A DNA stretch of 64,000 bases from Nonomuraea maritima (GTDB taxonomy: Bacteria > Actinomycetota > Actinomycetes > Streptosporangiales > Streptosporangiaceae): contig NZ_FNFB01000022.1 in the NCBI RefSeq assembly GCF_900100395.1, positions 1 through 64,000 on the forward strand, in the 5' to 3' direction. Positions 7,378-16,334 of this stretch are shown here, in pieces. Below the pieces are notes generated by a model. That model saw only the letters and a list, made by a program, of their open reading frames with translations. It was not told the origin of the DNA and searched no databases. The translations under genes were made by a program, and so were the position numbers. Within the stretch, counting starts at the first letter, position 1, and each line of letters starts with the position of its first letter.

Positions 7378-8643
7378 GTGATTGTCGCATACAAGCGGGC
7401 GTGGCGAACAGTCCGTAGCTCTCGCACAATGACCATCCTTGCTGTAATCACAGGCGTTAATGCGATCGGCAATGGACTGTACACCACAATTTGTGTACTC
7501 TACTATACTTTAATGCTCGATCATTCCGTCGCCTTTGTTTCGCTGGCCCTCTTCGGGGCGATGATTCTGGCAATTTCGGCGGACCTTGTCGGAGGGCGGC
7601 TTGCGGATACGCGTGGACCGAAGGAAGTATTCCTGAGTGGACTAGCGATCTCTATGCTGGCGATGCTGGCGATGCTCCTCGCCAAAGACTCCTTTCTCTT
7701 CATTGTTGCAATCACACTCGCTGGCGTGGGCCAAGGCCTCTGTATGTCGTCGAATATTGCTCTTATTCGTCGGTCAGCAGATGCAGACCCAGTAATGGCA
7801 CGCGCAACTTTGCGCTCGTTTCTAACGCTCGGCCTGGCTCTTGGAGGGCTTGTCGGCGCACTCGTTGTGGCTACCAACAACTTCTATGTGTATAGCGGCG
7901 CCATTGTAGTAAACGCAATCACATTCCTGTGCTGTTCAGTTCTCGCCGGCCTCCTACAGGTGAAGAATCCGCCAAGGGGTGACGCTGTTGAGATGGGTGA
8001 TAGGTTAGCGGCAATTCGTAATGCCCGTTTTGTTGGTTTTACGGTGGTGTCGGCACTAATATCAATACATAACCACGTACTCCCCTTCGCTGTACCACTA
8101 TGGATCGCCGCGTTCCATCCAGAAGTTGCATGGATTGCAGCAATCGCCATGGTGGCGAACACTGTTGTCGAGGTGACGCTTCAGGTTTACGTAAGCGATC
8201 GAATTAGGTCTGGTAGGGGTGCTGTCATAGCATTCTGTTCCGGTAGCGCGATTATCAGCTCCTCGTACATCGCACTCGCCTGGATGTCCGAGACATCTGT
8301 CGGAGTCGCGATCGTTCTTTCTCTCGGCTTTGCTGTCGTATACTCAGTCGGCGAAATGGCAATGTCTGCCGGTTCTATGGATTTGCAATTTAGAATTGCG
8401 CCAGCCGAACTTCAGGGGCAATACAGTGCCGTATTTGGAATGATGCATGGCTTTGCGTCAGCTGCGGCGCCATCGGTACTTGGCCTTATCGTCACCGTCG
8501 GTAAGCCGATAGGCTGGCTAGCGCTTGCTGCCGCGACGTGCCTTCTTTCGCCCATGGTTCTGTTTCTCACACGTCGCCACGAGTTCCGGGCAGCAGTTGC
8601 CCCTTCAGCGTCCGACAACGCGCTTACATCAAGGAACGAGTGA
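7378..8643 (+). CDS. MFS transporter, drug-efflux type
   Basis: 421 residues with about 12 hydrophobic segments. The conserved MFS loop after helix 2 is visible as SADLVGGRLADTRGPKEVF (about 62-80). A long cytoplasmic loop near residue 200 separates the two six-helix bundles. Composition is clearly lower in GC than the genome norm and similar to purC at 1706, which suggests a shared foreign origin. Its stop overlaps the next ATG (TGATG), so the two are translated together. The substrate cannot be told from sequence; export of a small antibiotic-like molecule is typical of this subgroup. Confidence 0.85.
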   Translation: MIVAYKRAWRTVRSSRTMTILAVITGVNAIGNGLYTTICVLYYTLMLDHSVAFVSLALFGAMILAISADLVGGRLADTRGPKEVFLSGLAISMLAMLAMLLAKDSFLFIVAITLAGVGQGLCMSSNIALIRRSADADPVMARATLRSFLTLGLALGGLVGALVVATNNFYVYSGAIVVNAITFLCCSVLAGLLQVKNPPRGDAVEMGDRLAAIRNARFVGFTVVSALISIHNHVLPFAVPLWIAAFHPEVAWIAAIAMVANTVVEVTLQVYVSDRIRSGRGAVIAFCSGSAIISSSYIALAWMSETSVGVAIVLSLGFAVVYSVGEMAMSAGSMDLQFRIAPAELQGQYSAVFGMMHGFASAAAPSVLGLIVTVGKPIGWLALAAATCLLSPMVLFLTRRHEFRAAVAPSASDNALTSRNE

Positions 8644-9026
8644 TGAGCTGGCGATCCTTACGGTCTCAGAAGGCGGGCGTGTCGGCTCAGGACGCGGTGA
8701 GAGATCTGATGGCCCTGGGATTCATCGAGATACGTTTCACGACGCACCTCCTACGCCGGGAGTTGGCCGGTGATGATCTGAGTAGCCCGCTCAGCCACAT
8801 CGAACGCATCAGGATGATCGCGAATGTTTGCCACAACCTTCCAGGCGACTTGCGTCCGACGAATGATCGCGAGCGTGAGCGGCGAGCGATGGAGAGCCTG
8901 AAGTCCCACCTTCGAGGACTTGAGCACGACGGCCAGGCAGCCCAATGGGTGCGCGCACGGCTGGACGAACTCGGATACGACTACCTGCCCCTTCTCCCAG
9001 AGCACGTGCGAGCCCGGCTCGCGTAA
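8643..9026 (+). CDS. Hypothetical protein coupled to the MFS gene
   Basis: 127 residues, start ATG overlapping the transporter stop by one base. Largely alpha-helical and charged, with no membrane segment: LSSPLSHIERIRMIANVCHNLPGDL is followed by an Arg/Glu-rich helix (NDRERERRAMESLKSHL). I recognise no family. Tight coupling suggests a role with the transporter or with sensing its substrate. Its base composition is higher in GC than the MFS gene, so the two may have different histories. Confidence 0.65.
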   Translation: MSWRSLRSQKAGVSAQDAVRDLMALGFIEIRFTTHLLRRELAGDDLSSPLSHIERIRMIANVCHNLPGDLRPTNDRERERRAMESLKSHLRGLEHDGQAAQWVRARLDELGYDYLPLLPEHVRARLA

Positions 9027-9147
9027 CAGTGAGCGCCCGGAGCGACAGCTCCAAGCGCTCACAGGGGATCGGCTCGAGCCGGCGCATGTCCCGTGGTGGC
9101 ACCACTGGCGCAGGAGTAGATCACGCTGATGACGGTAATCTCGGCCG

Positions 9148-9993
9148 GTGCCTCTCCCGGATCACGCTCTTCTCGATATTGCAGCCGAGCTGCTGCCAGG
9201 GATCTCTCTAACCGGTGCGCAGCATCGCAAGGGTCAGTTCCACGATGTCGTCGCAGTCCCCGGCGTCGCTGCTGTCCGAATCGCTCGGAGGGAGGCTGCC
9301 GCCCTCGAATTGCCGCGCCGAACGGAATTGCTCTTCCGCGTGGCTCAGCTGGATCTGCCGTTCAAGACGCCGATCCCACTCGGCCCCGTTGCGACGATCG
9401 ACGGACGGACAGCCGTCGCCGTGAGCTGGATCGATGGCGCCATGCACCCCAAAGGCAGCGGTGATCCGTCGAAGCTTCGGGGTGTTCTGGAAGCGTTGGC
9501 ATCGATCGATGTGGCGCTCATCGAAGACGTGTTGGACGAACCCCATGCATATGCAGGTCGAGGGCGTTGGGAGGAGCTCCTCATCGAGGAGGATGTGCCC
9601 CGGTTGCCGGCCCATCTGCGCGGGGAAGCACAACGCAGGGTGAGTGCGGCCCTGGCCCTCGAGTATGTCCCGGCCTCGCTGGTGCATGGAGACCTGGCTG
9701 CGGAGAACATGCACTGGAGCTCCGGCGGTGACTTGATCGGGATCCTGGACTGGGATCTTGCCCAGGTATTTGACCCGGCCATCGATGCCGCCTGCCTGGC
9801 TTGGCACGGGTGGCAGGCGGTGAGACAGGCCGTTGACGGCGACACTTACCGGAGAGCTCGTGTATGGGCGAGGACATTCGGCATCGAACAGGTGGGTGCC
9901 GCCATTGCCAACGGAGAGCCTCCCAGCGTCATTGAGCGGTACGTGGAGTCGACGGTGAAGTGGCTCGAACAAGATCTTGGGCAGGTCATCTAG
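9148..9993 (+). CDS. Aminoglycoside phosphotransferase-fold kinase (APH family)
   Basis: 281 residues from GTG. Protein-kinase-like small-molecule phosphotransferase. N-lobe with GQFHDVVAV (glycine-rich loop position) and AVRIARREAAALEL (Lys/Arg plus Glu of the N-lobe). C-lobe with the catalytic loop LVHGDLAAENMHW (about 178-190, catalytic Asp) and the metal-binding segment GILDWDLA (about 198-205). Members phosphorylate aminoglycosides, macrolides, choline or homoserine; the substrate cannot be assigned. It starts 121 bases after the preceding gene and may be a separate transcription unit. Its 3' end abuts a transposase relic, and the two genes share a CTAG at their convergent stops. Confidence 0.82.
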   Translation: MPLPDHALLDIAAELLPGISLTGAQHRKGQFHDVVAVPGVAAVRIARREAAALELPRRTELLFRVAQLDLPFKTPIPLGPVATIDGRTAVAVSWIDGAMHPKGSGDPSKLRGVLEALASIDVALIEDVLDEPHAYAGRGRWEELLIEEDVPRLPAHLRGEAQRRVSAALALEYVPASLVHGDLAAENMHWSSGGDLIGILDWDLAQVFDPAIDAACLAWHGWQAVRQAVDGDTYRRARVWARTFGIEQVGAAIANGEPPSVIERYVESTVKWLEQDLGQVI

Positions 9994-10200
9994 GCGGAAA
10001 CCGTGAGCGTCGCCGGCATCTGCGGGGCCAGCTCTCGCAACTGCCGGTTGTAGACGGTCCGGGAGGGCAACCCCGGGAACAGATGACCGATCCGGGCCGC
10101 CGCCGTCCGCAGCCAGTAACGTTCCTGATCGCAACGCAACAGAACGTGCGCCACCGCCACGACCACCGCCTCGGCCGAGGTCAGTACTTCACATCGACAT
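9990..10200 (-). pseudogene. IS982-like transposase, N-terminal fragment
   Basis: The minus-strand frame reads VLTSAEAVVVAVAHVLLRCD, ERYWLRTAAARIGHLFPGL and PSRTVYNRQLRELAPQM. This matches the conserved N-terminal region of IS982/IS4-type transposases (E-L-x-x-A-V-A-x-V-L-L, W-L-R, G-x-L-F-P, Y-N-x-x-L-R). It runs out at a stop at 9990-9992 with no catalytic domain and no start codon. It is a truncated relic wedged between the kinase and sulfotransferase genes. Confidence 0.6.
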
Positions 10201-11115
10201 CTAGCTGATGATCTTCTCGCGGTGGACCCACTCGACCAATTGCGGGTCGGCGAGTTCCTGGACCCGGTCCCGGTATCGCCGCAGGTCGTCCGCGTCGAGC
10301 AACTCGCGCCACTGTCCGCTTATGCCTCGGTGGAAGAACTGTTCGCGATCGTTCCACACCCTGCCGTCGGGTGCCAGTTCGTCCGCCCGTCTCCGCATCT
10401 CGCCGAAGCCTGCCGCCTTGACCAGCTCCGGCCACTTCTTCTCGGGAATCTCGATGCCGAGTCGGGCCGCGAGCTTGCGCATCGTGCCTTCGAGATCGTC
10501 CTTCATCTCCTGGTAGTGGAGGAGTATGACGTTGGGCTGATCGCGCATCTGCCAGAAGGTGGAGAGGTGGTGCAGCATTCCCGGAAGGCCGGGCATTTCT
10601 TCGGGGCCGTCGACCCAGAGCCAGAACCGGTCGCGGGCCGATTCGGGCGGCTCGGGCAGCGGACCGGGCGGCGGACCACCGGCTTCCTCCGCCCCGACGG
10701 CTGCGGCGCGGAGCGTCATCAGGGTGGGGAAGTTGGTGTTGGCCAGGTGGTTGTCCCAGGAGATCGCGACATCTCGCGGGTCTCGCCCGACGGTGATGTA
10801 GGTGACCCGTTCGTCGTACGGGAGGCCGTCGAGCGGGGTGTGCGTCTTCATGAACCGACGGTGCCGCTGCGCGGACAGTTCGGCCACGATTTCCTCGCGC
10901 GGGTGGAGGAGAGAGTCGGGCCAAGGCGACATAGCGTTGAGCGGCCGGGAGAAGTCGGTCGATTGAAAGATCAGCAGTGCGCAGATCATCTGCATCCACG
11001 TCGTACCGGACTTCGGGGCGGTCGAGATCACGATGTCCCCGTCCCGCAGCGCGATGTCGTCCCAGCGGGTGCTGTCCGTCAAGATGTTCCGATAACGAGC
11101 GATTGGTGGTCTCAC
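10201..11115 (-). CDS. Sulfotransferase, PAPS-dependent
   Basis: 304 residues from GTG at 11115 with GGGAG upstream. Cytosolic-type sulfotransferase fold. The 5'-phosphosulfate loop is STAPKSGTTWMQ (about 31-42). The catalytic His is in FMKTHTPLDGLPY (about 90). The 3'-phosphate motif is VGRDPRDVAISWDNH (about 108-122). The C-terminal part with FHRGISGQWRELLD matches the RKGxxGDWK-like PAPS site. It transfers sulfate to alcohol or amine groups of a small molecule, probably a natural product or xenobiotic. It stands alone between IS relics and an ABC operon. A GTCCGCC/GGCGGAC hairpin (around 11151-11170) precedes it and might attenuate transcription. Confidence 0.88.
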   Translation of the reverse strand: MRPPIARYRNILTDSTRWDDIALRDGDIVISTAPKSGTTWMQMICALLIFQSTDFSRPLNAMSPWPDSLLHPREEIVAELSAQRHRRFMKTHTPLDGLPYDERVTYITVGRDPRDVAISWDNHLANTNFPTLMTLRAAAVGAEEAGGPPPGPLPEPPESARDRFWLWVDGPEEMPGLPGMLHHLSTFWQMRDQPNVILLHYQEMKDDLEGTMRKLAARLGIEIPEKKWPELVKAAGFGEMRRRADELAPDGRVWNDREQFFHRGISGQWRELLDADDLRRYRDRVQELADPQLVEWVHREKIIS

Positions 11116-11305
11116 GAAGAATTCTCCCTTTCTGTGCTGTTATTACAGGTCCGCCACGTGGGGCGGACTGCGCTGTCAACGATTGCCAGCTAGAGTGCGG
11201 GCGCGATTCTCGTCACCCGCTTCGAAGAACGGCCGCTACCTCTGCTGCGGCTGTTCACATTGCGTCACCCGGGGCCCAGAATCAACCTCCCTGCACGGTC
11301 ACCGA

Positions 11306-11530
11306 TCAGCATCGACGGGGCGTTGGTGTTGCCTGAGGTGAGGCTTGGCATGATCGCGACATAGGCCACGCGCAGACCCTGATTCCATGCACGCGCACCT
11401 TGGGGCCGACGACGGAGAGCGCGTCGTACGCCTCGTCCGCAGCGTGCGCCGGGGCCCCGGTAATGGCGAGGCAGGCGGCGGCAAGCAGAGCCGTGGCACC
11501 GACGCGGGCCTTACGAGAACCAGGGCACAC
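11306..11530 (-). CDS. Possible small secreted protein
   Basis: A frame of 74 residues from GTG with a plausible Sec signal: RKAR, then a hydrophobic GATALLAAACLAITG core, then an APAHA cleavage site. A 40-residue mature part contains two cysteines near its end and is Pro/Ser/Arg-rich. There is no clear ribosome site. It starts 24 bases after the ABC permease stop on the same strand, so it could be the last gene of that operon. The end looks degenerate. Family unknown; it may be a truncated secreted protein. Confidence 0.35.
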   Translation of the reverse strand: MCPGSRKARVGATALLAAACLAITGAPAHAADEAYDALSVVGPKVRVHGIRVCAWPMSRSCQASPQATPTPRRC

Positions 11531-11553
11531 CAAGGGCGCGCTGACCGGCGAAG

Positions 11554-14097
11554 TCAACCGGACTGGATCGCGGTGAGCATGTCGAGTCGTGCCGCGTTGC
11601 GGGCGGGCCACACGGCTGCGACGACACCGATGACAGTGGCCAGCGCGAGGACGAGCGCGATCTGGCCCCAGGGCAGGATGAGCCGGTAGGCAGGTGTGTC
11701 CGCGGTCAGGAGGCGGACACCCGCCCAGCCGAAGAAGAGGCCAAGACCGGTGCCAAGCGTTGCGCCGAACAACGAGATGACCAGCGACTCCAGGCGTACC
11801 ATCCGCCTGACGCCACGACGGTCCAGGCCGATGGCGCGGAGCATGCCGATCTCGGCCGAGCGTTCGGCGATGGACATGACGAGAGTGTTGACGACGCCGA
11901 GGACGGCGACGATCACGGCCATGGCGAGCAGTCCGTACAGCAGGTACAGCATCATGGTGATGTTCTGGGCGATGGAGGTGGAGACGTCCTGCTTGCTCTG
12001 TACGAGGATCGCGGGGCTGTTTCCGAGGGCCTTCACGATCGAGTTCTTGGCCGCTCCGCTCGGGCCGTGCGCGGTCTTGACCAGGACGGACGCGGCGGTG
12101 CGGGTACGCAGGTGCGGGTCGAGGAGGCTGGTGTCGATCACGAGGCCGTGGAGCAGGTCGGTGTCCTGATAGGTGCCGCGGACGGTCACCCGGCCGTGGT
12201 TGCCGTCGGGGAAGGTGACCGGGAGTACGGTGCCGATGGTCCAGCCGTGGCCGGCGGCCGTGCCGGCGTCGACGACGGCGCCGCCCGCGCCGAAAGCGGA
12301 GAGGGAGCCGCGGGTGAACTCCGGGCGGAGCAGGTCACCGATGACGCTCGCGTCCACGCCGGTCAGGAAGGTGGGGGAGTCGGCGACGCGCGCCGGGACC
12401 TCACGCAAGGGGCTGACGGCGGTGACTCCGCCGGCTGCCTTGAGCGTGTCCTCGACCTGTACGGACAGGTCGTCGTAGTTGCCCATCCTGATGACATAGT
12501 CGGCCCTCAGGGTCGCGGTCGCCCGGGCGTCGGTGGCCTCCTGGCTGCTGGTGGCGATGACGGTGAGCCCGGTGATGATCGCGAGGCCGATGGTCAGGGC
12601 GGACGCCGTGGCGGCCGTTCGGCGGGGGTTGCGCAAGGCGTTCTCGCGGGCCAGTTTCCCGGGGGCGCCCATGCGGCGCAGCAGCGGCGTGACCGCGGCG
12701 ACGAACGGGCGGGACAGCATCGGGGTGAGGACGAACACCCCGATCAGCAGCGCGCTCGCGCCCAGCCCGATGACGTACTGGCCGTCGTCGACACCCATGC
12801 CGGTGCCGGCGAGCACGGCGGCGGCGCCGGCGGCGGACAGGAAGGCGCCGACGATGGTGCGCACGGCCAGGGATTTGCTGGTGGCCTGCGCGTGCACGGC
12901 GCTGATCGCGGCTACGGGCGGAATCCTCCCGGCACGACGCGCGGGCAGCCAGGCGGCGGCCATCGTCACCAGGACGCCGACGGACAGAGACACCGCGACG
13001 GAGACAGGGGTGATCACCAGCGGTCCGTCGGGGAGGACCTGGTCGCCGGCGCCGAACAAGCCGATCAGACTGCGCAGACCGGCGCCGACGCCGATCCCGG
13101 CCACCACGCCGGCGCAGCCGGCGCCGGCTCCGATGAGGAGCGCCTCGACGAGTACGGAGCGGGTGATCTGGCGGCGTGACGCGCCGATGGCCCGCAGCAG
13201 CGCGAGATCCCTGGTTCGCTGGGCGGTGAGCATCGTGAAGGTGTTGGCGATGAGGAAGACGCCGACGAAAAGCGCGATGCCGGCGAAGACGAGGAGGGTG
13301 GATCGCAGGTCGCTGATGCTGCTTTCCACCCGTACGGCCTGGTCATGGGCGAGTGAGTCGCCGGTGAAGGTGTCGGCCCCCGCAGGCAGCACCTTCTCGA
13401 CGGCCGTCTGCAGCGCCGCCTGGGACACGCCGGATGTGGCCTTGGCGGTGATTTCGTGGAATTCGTCCGGCTCGGCGAACAGCCGTTGCGCGGTGGCGGT
13501 GTCGAAGAGGGTGAGCGTGCCGCCGGCGGAGACCTCACCGTCGTCGGTGGTGAAGACGCCGACCAGCTTCTCCTTGAGGATCGGCCCGTCGACGGAGACG
13601 CGTACGGTGTCGCCCACCTCGTAGCCCGTACGCTCCGCCGACTCGGCGTCGATCATGATCTCGCCCGCGTTCTCGGGCGCCCGCCCCCGGGCCAGGGGGT
13701 ATCGGGGGTCCGCACCGTCCTGGCCCGGATAGTAGTTGGCGCCGCGCGTCGACCAGCCCTGACCCGCCGGCGTGGCGTCCTTACCGGCGATGGCGGTGAA
13801 GCCGGTGACCGAACCGATCACCGTGCGGGCCTCGGGCAGCCGGGCCACGGCATGCAGAAGATCCTGGGTGAGGGCGGGGCGCGTACCCGGAGGCGCGCCC
13901 TCGGGCGCCCTGCCCGGCCTGATGGCCACGTCGACGTACTCGAAGCTCCGCTCAGAGCTCTTGCGGTACGCCTCGGCGAAGGTGTCGGTGAAGACGAGGG
14001 TGGCGCAGAGGAAGGCCACACCGAGCAGTACGGCGAGCATGGTCATCAGCAGCCGGCCCTTGTGGGCGAGGACATTGCGCAGCGACGTGCGGAACAT
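11554..14097 (-). CDS. FtsX-type ABC transporter permease (module 1)
   Basis: 847 residues with the 10-helix layout of actinobacterial MacB/LolCE-like permeases. TM1 near residues 15-40 is followed by a large extracytoplasmic domain, then three helices of the first FtsX domain (TFTMLTAQRTRDLALLRAIGASRRQI about 285-310). A two-helix linker precedes a second periplasmic domain and a second FtsX domain (VMSIAERSAEIGMLRAIGLDRRGV about 745-770). It pairs with the ATPase at 14146-14937 on the same strand. Such exporters move lipids, lipoproteins or peptide antibiotics, often under the adjacent two-component system. It is paralogous to 18258-20795. Confidence 0.9.
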   Translation of the reverse strand: MFRTSLRNVLAHKGRLLMTMLAVLLGVAFLCATLVFTDTFAEAYRKSSERSFEYVDVAIRPGRAPEGAPPGTRPALTQDLLHAVARLPEARTVIGSVTGFTAIAGKDATPAGQGWSTRGANYYPGQDGADPRYPLARGRAPENAGEIMIDAESAERTGYEVGDTVRVSVDGPILKEKLVGVFTTDDGEVSAGGTLTLFDTATAQRLFAEPDEFHEITAKATSGVSQAALQTAVEKVLPAGADTFTGDSLAHDQAVRVESSISDLRSTLLVFAGIALFVGVFLIANTFTMLTAQRTRDLALLRAIGASRRQITRSVLVEALLIGAGAGCAGVVAGIGVGAGLRSLIGLFGAGDQVLPDGPLVITPVSVAVSLSVGVLVTMAAAWLPARRAGRIPPVAAISAVHAQATSKSLAVRTIVGAFLSAAGAAAVLAGTGMGVDDGQYVIGLGASALLIGVFVLTPMLSRPFVAAVTPLLRRMGAPGKLARENALRNPRRTAATASALTIGLAIITGLTVIATSSQEATDARATATLRADYVIRMGNYDDLSVQVEDTLKAAGGVTAVSPLREVPARVADSPTFLTGVDASVIGDLLRPEFTRGSLSAFGAGGAVVDAGTAAGHGWTIGTVLPVTFPDGNHGRVTVRGTYQDTDLLHGLVIDTSLLDPHLRTRTAASVLVKTAHGPSGAAKNSIVKALGNSPAILVQSKQDVSTSIAQNITMMLYLLYGLLAMAVIVAVLGVVNTLVMSIAERSAEIGMLRAIGLDRRGVRRMVRLESLVISLFGATLGTGLGLFFGWAGVRLLTADTPAYRLILPWGQIALVLALATVIGVVAAVWPARNAARLDMLTAIQSG

Positions 14098-14145
14098 GTG
14101 AGGTCGGTCCTGAGAGAAGTGATCGTGAGTGGATCGGGACGCGGT

Positions 14146-14937
14146 TCAGCCGGCGCGGTCGCCGGTGTCGAGACGCTTCATCCGTTGGAGAACGGTCTCG
14201 GCGGTCGGCACGCGCAGCTCGTCGACGACGCGGCCGTCGGCCAAGAAGATCACTCTGTCCGAGTAGGAGGCGGCGATCGGATCGTGGGTGACCATGGCGA
14301 CCGTCTGGCCGAGCTCGCGTACCGAGTCGCGCAAGAAGCCCAGCACCTCCGCGCCGGATCGGGAGTCAAGGTTGCCGGTGGGCTCGTCGGCAAAGATGAT
14401 CTCCGGCTGCCCGGCCAGTGCGCGAGCGACCGCGACCCGCTGTTGCTGACCGCCGGACAGCTGGGCGGGCCGGTGCTTGAGGCGATCCGCGAGGCCGACG
14501 GCGGCGATCACCCCCTCCAGCCAGGCCTGGTCCGGCCTGCGGCCGGCTATGGTCAGGGGAAGGGTGATGTTTTCCGCCGCGGTCAGCGTGGGCAGCAGGT
14601 TGAACGCCTGAAAGACGAACCCGATCCTGTCCCGGCGCAGCCGGGTGAGCTGCATGTCGTTCAGCCCGGTCAGCTCGATGTCACCGATCCGCGCCGAGCC
14701 GCCGGAGATCGTGTCCAGGCCGGCCATGCAGTGCATGAGGGTGGATTTGCCGGAGCCGGACGGTCCCATGATGGCGGTGAACTCGCCGCGCAGGAACGTG
14801 ACGTTGACGCCGTTCAGGGCGACCACCCGGGTCACGCCGTGCCCGTAGACCTTCGTCAGATCCTCGGCCACGGCCGCCGCCCGGATCAACGTCGTCGCGG
14901 GCGGGGAGGCGGAGGTCGGCGTACGGCTGGAATTCAT
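14146..14937 (-). CDS. ABC transporter ATP-binding protein (MacB/LolD type, module 1)
   Basis: 263 residues. Walker A GPSGSGKSTLMH (about 60-71), Q-loop FVFQAFNLLP, signature LSGGQQQRVAVARALAG (about 160), Walker B IIFADEPTGNLDS and switch His in VTHDPIAA. It powers the permease encoded next (48-base gap). GGAG precedes the ATG. The divergent start region (14938-15071) is shared with the histidine kinase gene and probably holds the regulator binding sites. Confidence 0.92.
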   Translation of the reverse strand: MNSSRTPTSASPPATTLIRAAAVAEDLTKVYGHGVTRVVALNGVNVTFLRGEFTAIMGPSGSGKSTLMHCMAGLDTISGGSARIGDIELTGLNDMQLTRLRRDRIGFVFQAFNLLPTLTAAENITLPLTIAGRRPDQAWLEGVIAAVGLADRLKHRPAQLSGGQQQRVAVARALAGQPEIIFADEPTGNLDSRSGAEVLGFLRDSVRELGQTVAMVTHDPIAASYSDRVIFLADGRVVDELRVPTAETVLQRMKRLDTGDRAG

Positions 14938-15071
14938 TGCGGATCACTCCAGAAATGCGGATGCCAAATGGCAGGTCGATCCTCCGCGTGAAGGCGGGTG
15001 CGGCGAATCCACCGGACGGCCGACACGGCGCGGCCGTCCACGCTGCCCGCATCAGCCGAAAGGCTGACGCG

Positions 15072-16334
15072 ATGCCCCTCGGCAGCGCCGTAACGTGGGA
15101 AAACGTGTTTTCCGTGTTCCGGGGCCGCCCTCTCGCCCATCAGGCGCTGCTCGTCCTGGCCGCCGTCCTGGTGATCGCCGCGCTCGTGTTGGAAGGAGCT
15201 GCCACCGGCTACCTGCCCACCGCGGTGGCCACGTTCCTGACCGGGGCGCTGTGCGTCACCGCCCTGGTCGTGCCGGAGAGGCGTTACACCATGGCCGCGA
15301 TCGTCGCCGTGGCCGCCTCCTGCGCGCTCACCGCCGTCAGCCTGAAGCTCACGCAACGGCCTCAGGTGACCTTCGGGGTCACGGAACTGGTCGCGCTCCT
15401 GCTGCTCATCACACGGGCCGTCCGGTGCCGGCCGTTCGTCACGGCGGCGGCGCTGGGGACCGCGGCCGCCGTCTCAGCCGTCGCGCTGCCCCTGCGGATC
15501 GAGCCGTCCCAATGGCCGAACGTGATCACGTACGCCGAGCCGGCCGTCGTGCTGGCCGTGGTGCCCGCGGTCGTCCTCGGCCTGTACCTGCGGCTGCTCG
15601 ATGACGCCCGCGATCGCCGGCTGCAAAGTGACCGGCAGGCCCAGCGCATCCAGTACGCCCGGGAGCTCCACGACTTCGTGGCGCACCACGTCACCGCGAT
15701 GATCGCGCAGACCAAGGCCATCCGCTTCGCCACCTCCGCCGGCCACCCACCCAGCCCCGCAGAGCTGGACGGCATGCTCGTCCAGATCGAGGAAGTCGGA
15801 TCCCAGGCGATGGACTCCATGCGGGCACTGGTCTCCATCCTGCGCAACGCCGAGGAACCGGCGGTCACCAGTCCCGGCGCGGACCTCACCCAGTTGCAGG
15901 ACCTGGTCCGGACGTTCTCCCGCACGGGCCCGCCCGCCGAGCTGACACTCGACCCGCGGCTCACCTCGGGATGCCTGCCGCCCGAGATCACCACCACGGT
16001 GCACCGAGTGGTGCAGGAATCCCTCACGAACATCCGCAAACACGCCACCGCGGCCGAGCATGTCACCGTCGACGTACGCGTTCAGGCTGCCGATCCGAAC
16101 ACGCTCCGGGCCACGGTGACCGACGACGGACGCGGCGGCAGGCACGACCGCGGCCGCCGCAGGACCACGGCCGGCGGCTACGGCCTGACCGGCCTCGCCG
16201 AGCGCGTAGAAGCGGCCGGCGGCCGTCTGAGCGCCGGGCCAGGTGAGTTCACCGGCTGGCAGGTCGTCGCCGACCTTCCCCTTCCCCGTCGGGCGGATCC
16301 GCCCGAATCGCCGGCTGGCATCATGGACGTATGA
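15072..16334 (+). CDS. NarL-type sensor histidine kinase (module 1)
   Basis: 420 residues from the ATG at 15072 (AAAGG upstream). Longer in-frame starts exist but give a charged, unlikely leader. N-terminal membrane domain of about five helices (residues 25-170), then HisKA_3 with YARELHDFVAHHVTAM (phospho-accepting His200). The HATPase_c domain follows: N box VVQESLTNIRKHA and G box TDDGRGG with GYGLTGLAERV. There is no sizeable extracytoplasmic sensor, as in intramembrane-sensing kinases tied to ABC exporters. Its stop overlaps the response-regulator start (ATGA). Confidence 0.92.
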   Translation: MPLGSAVTWENVFSVFRGRPLAHQALLVLAAVLVIAALVLEGAATGYLPTAVATFLTGALCVTALVVPERRYTMAAIVAVAASCALTAVSLKLTQRPQVTFGVTELVALLLLITRAVRCRPFVTAAALGTAAAVSAVALPLRIEPSQWPNVITYAEPAVVLAVVPAVVLGLYLRLLDDARDRRLQSDRQAQRIQYARELHDFVAHHVTAMIAQTKAIRFATSAGHPPSPAELDGMLVQIEEVGSQAMDSMRALVSILRNAEEPAVTSPGADLTQLQDLVRTFSRTGPPAELTLDPRLTSGCLPPEITTTVHRVVQESLTNIRKHATAAEHVTVDVRVQAADPNTLRATVTDDGRGGRHDRGRRRTTAGGYGLTGLAERVEAAGGRLSAGPGEFTGWQVVADLPLPRRADPPESPAGIMDV

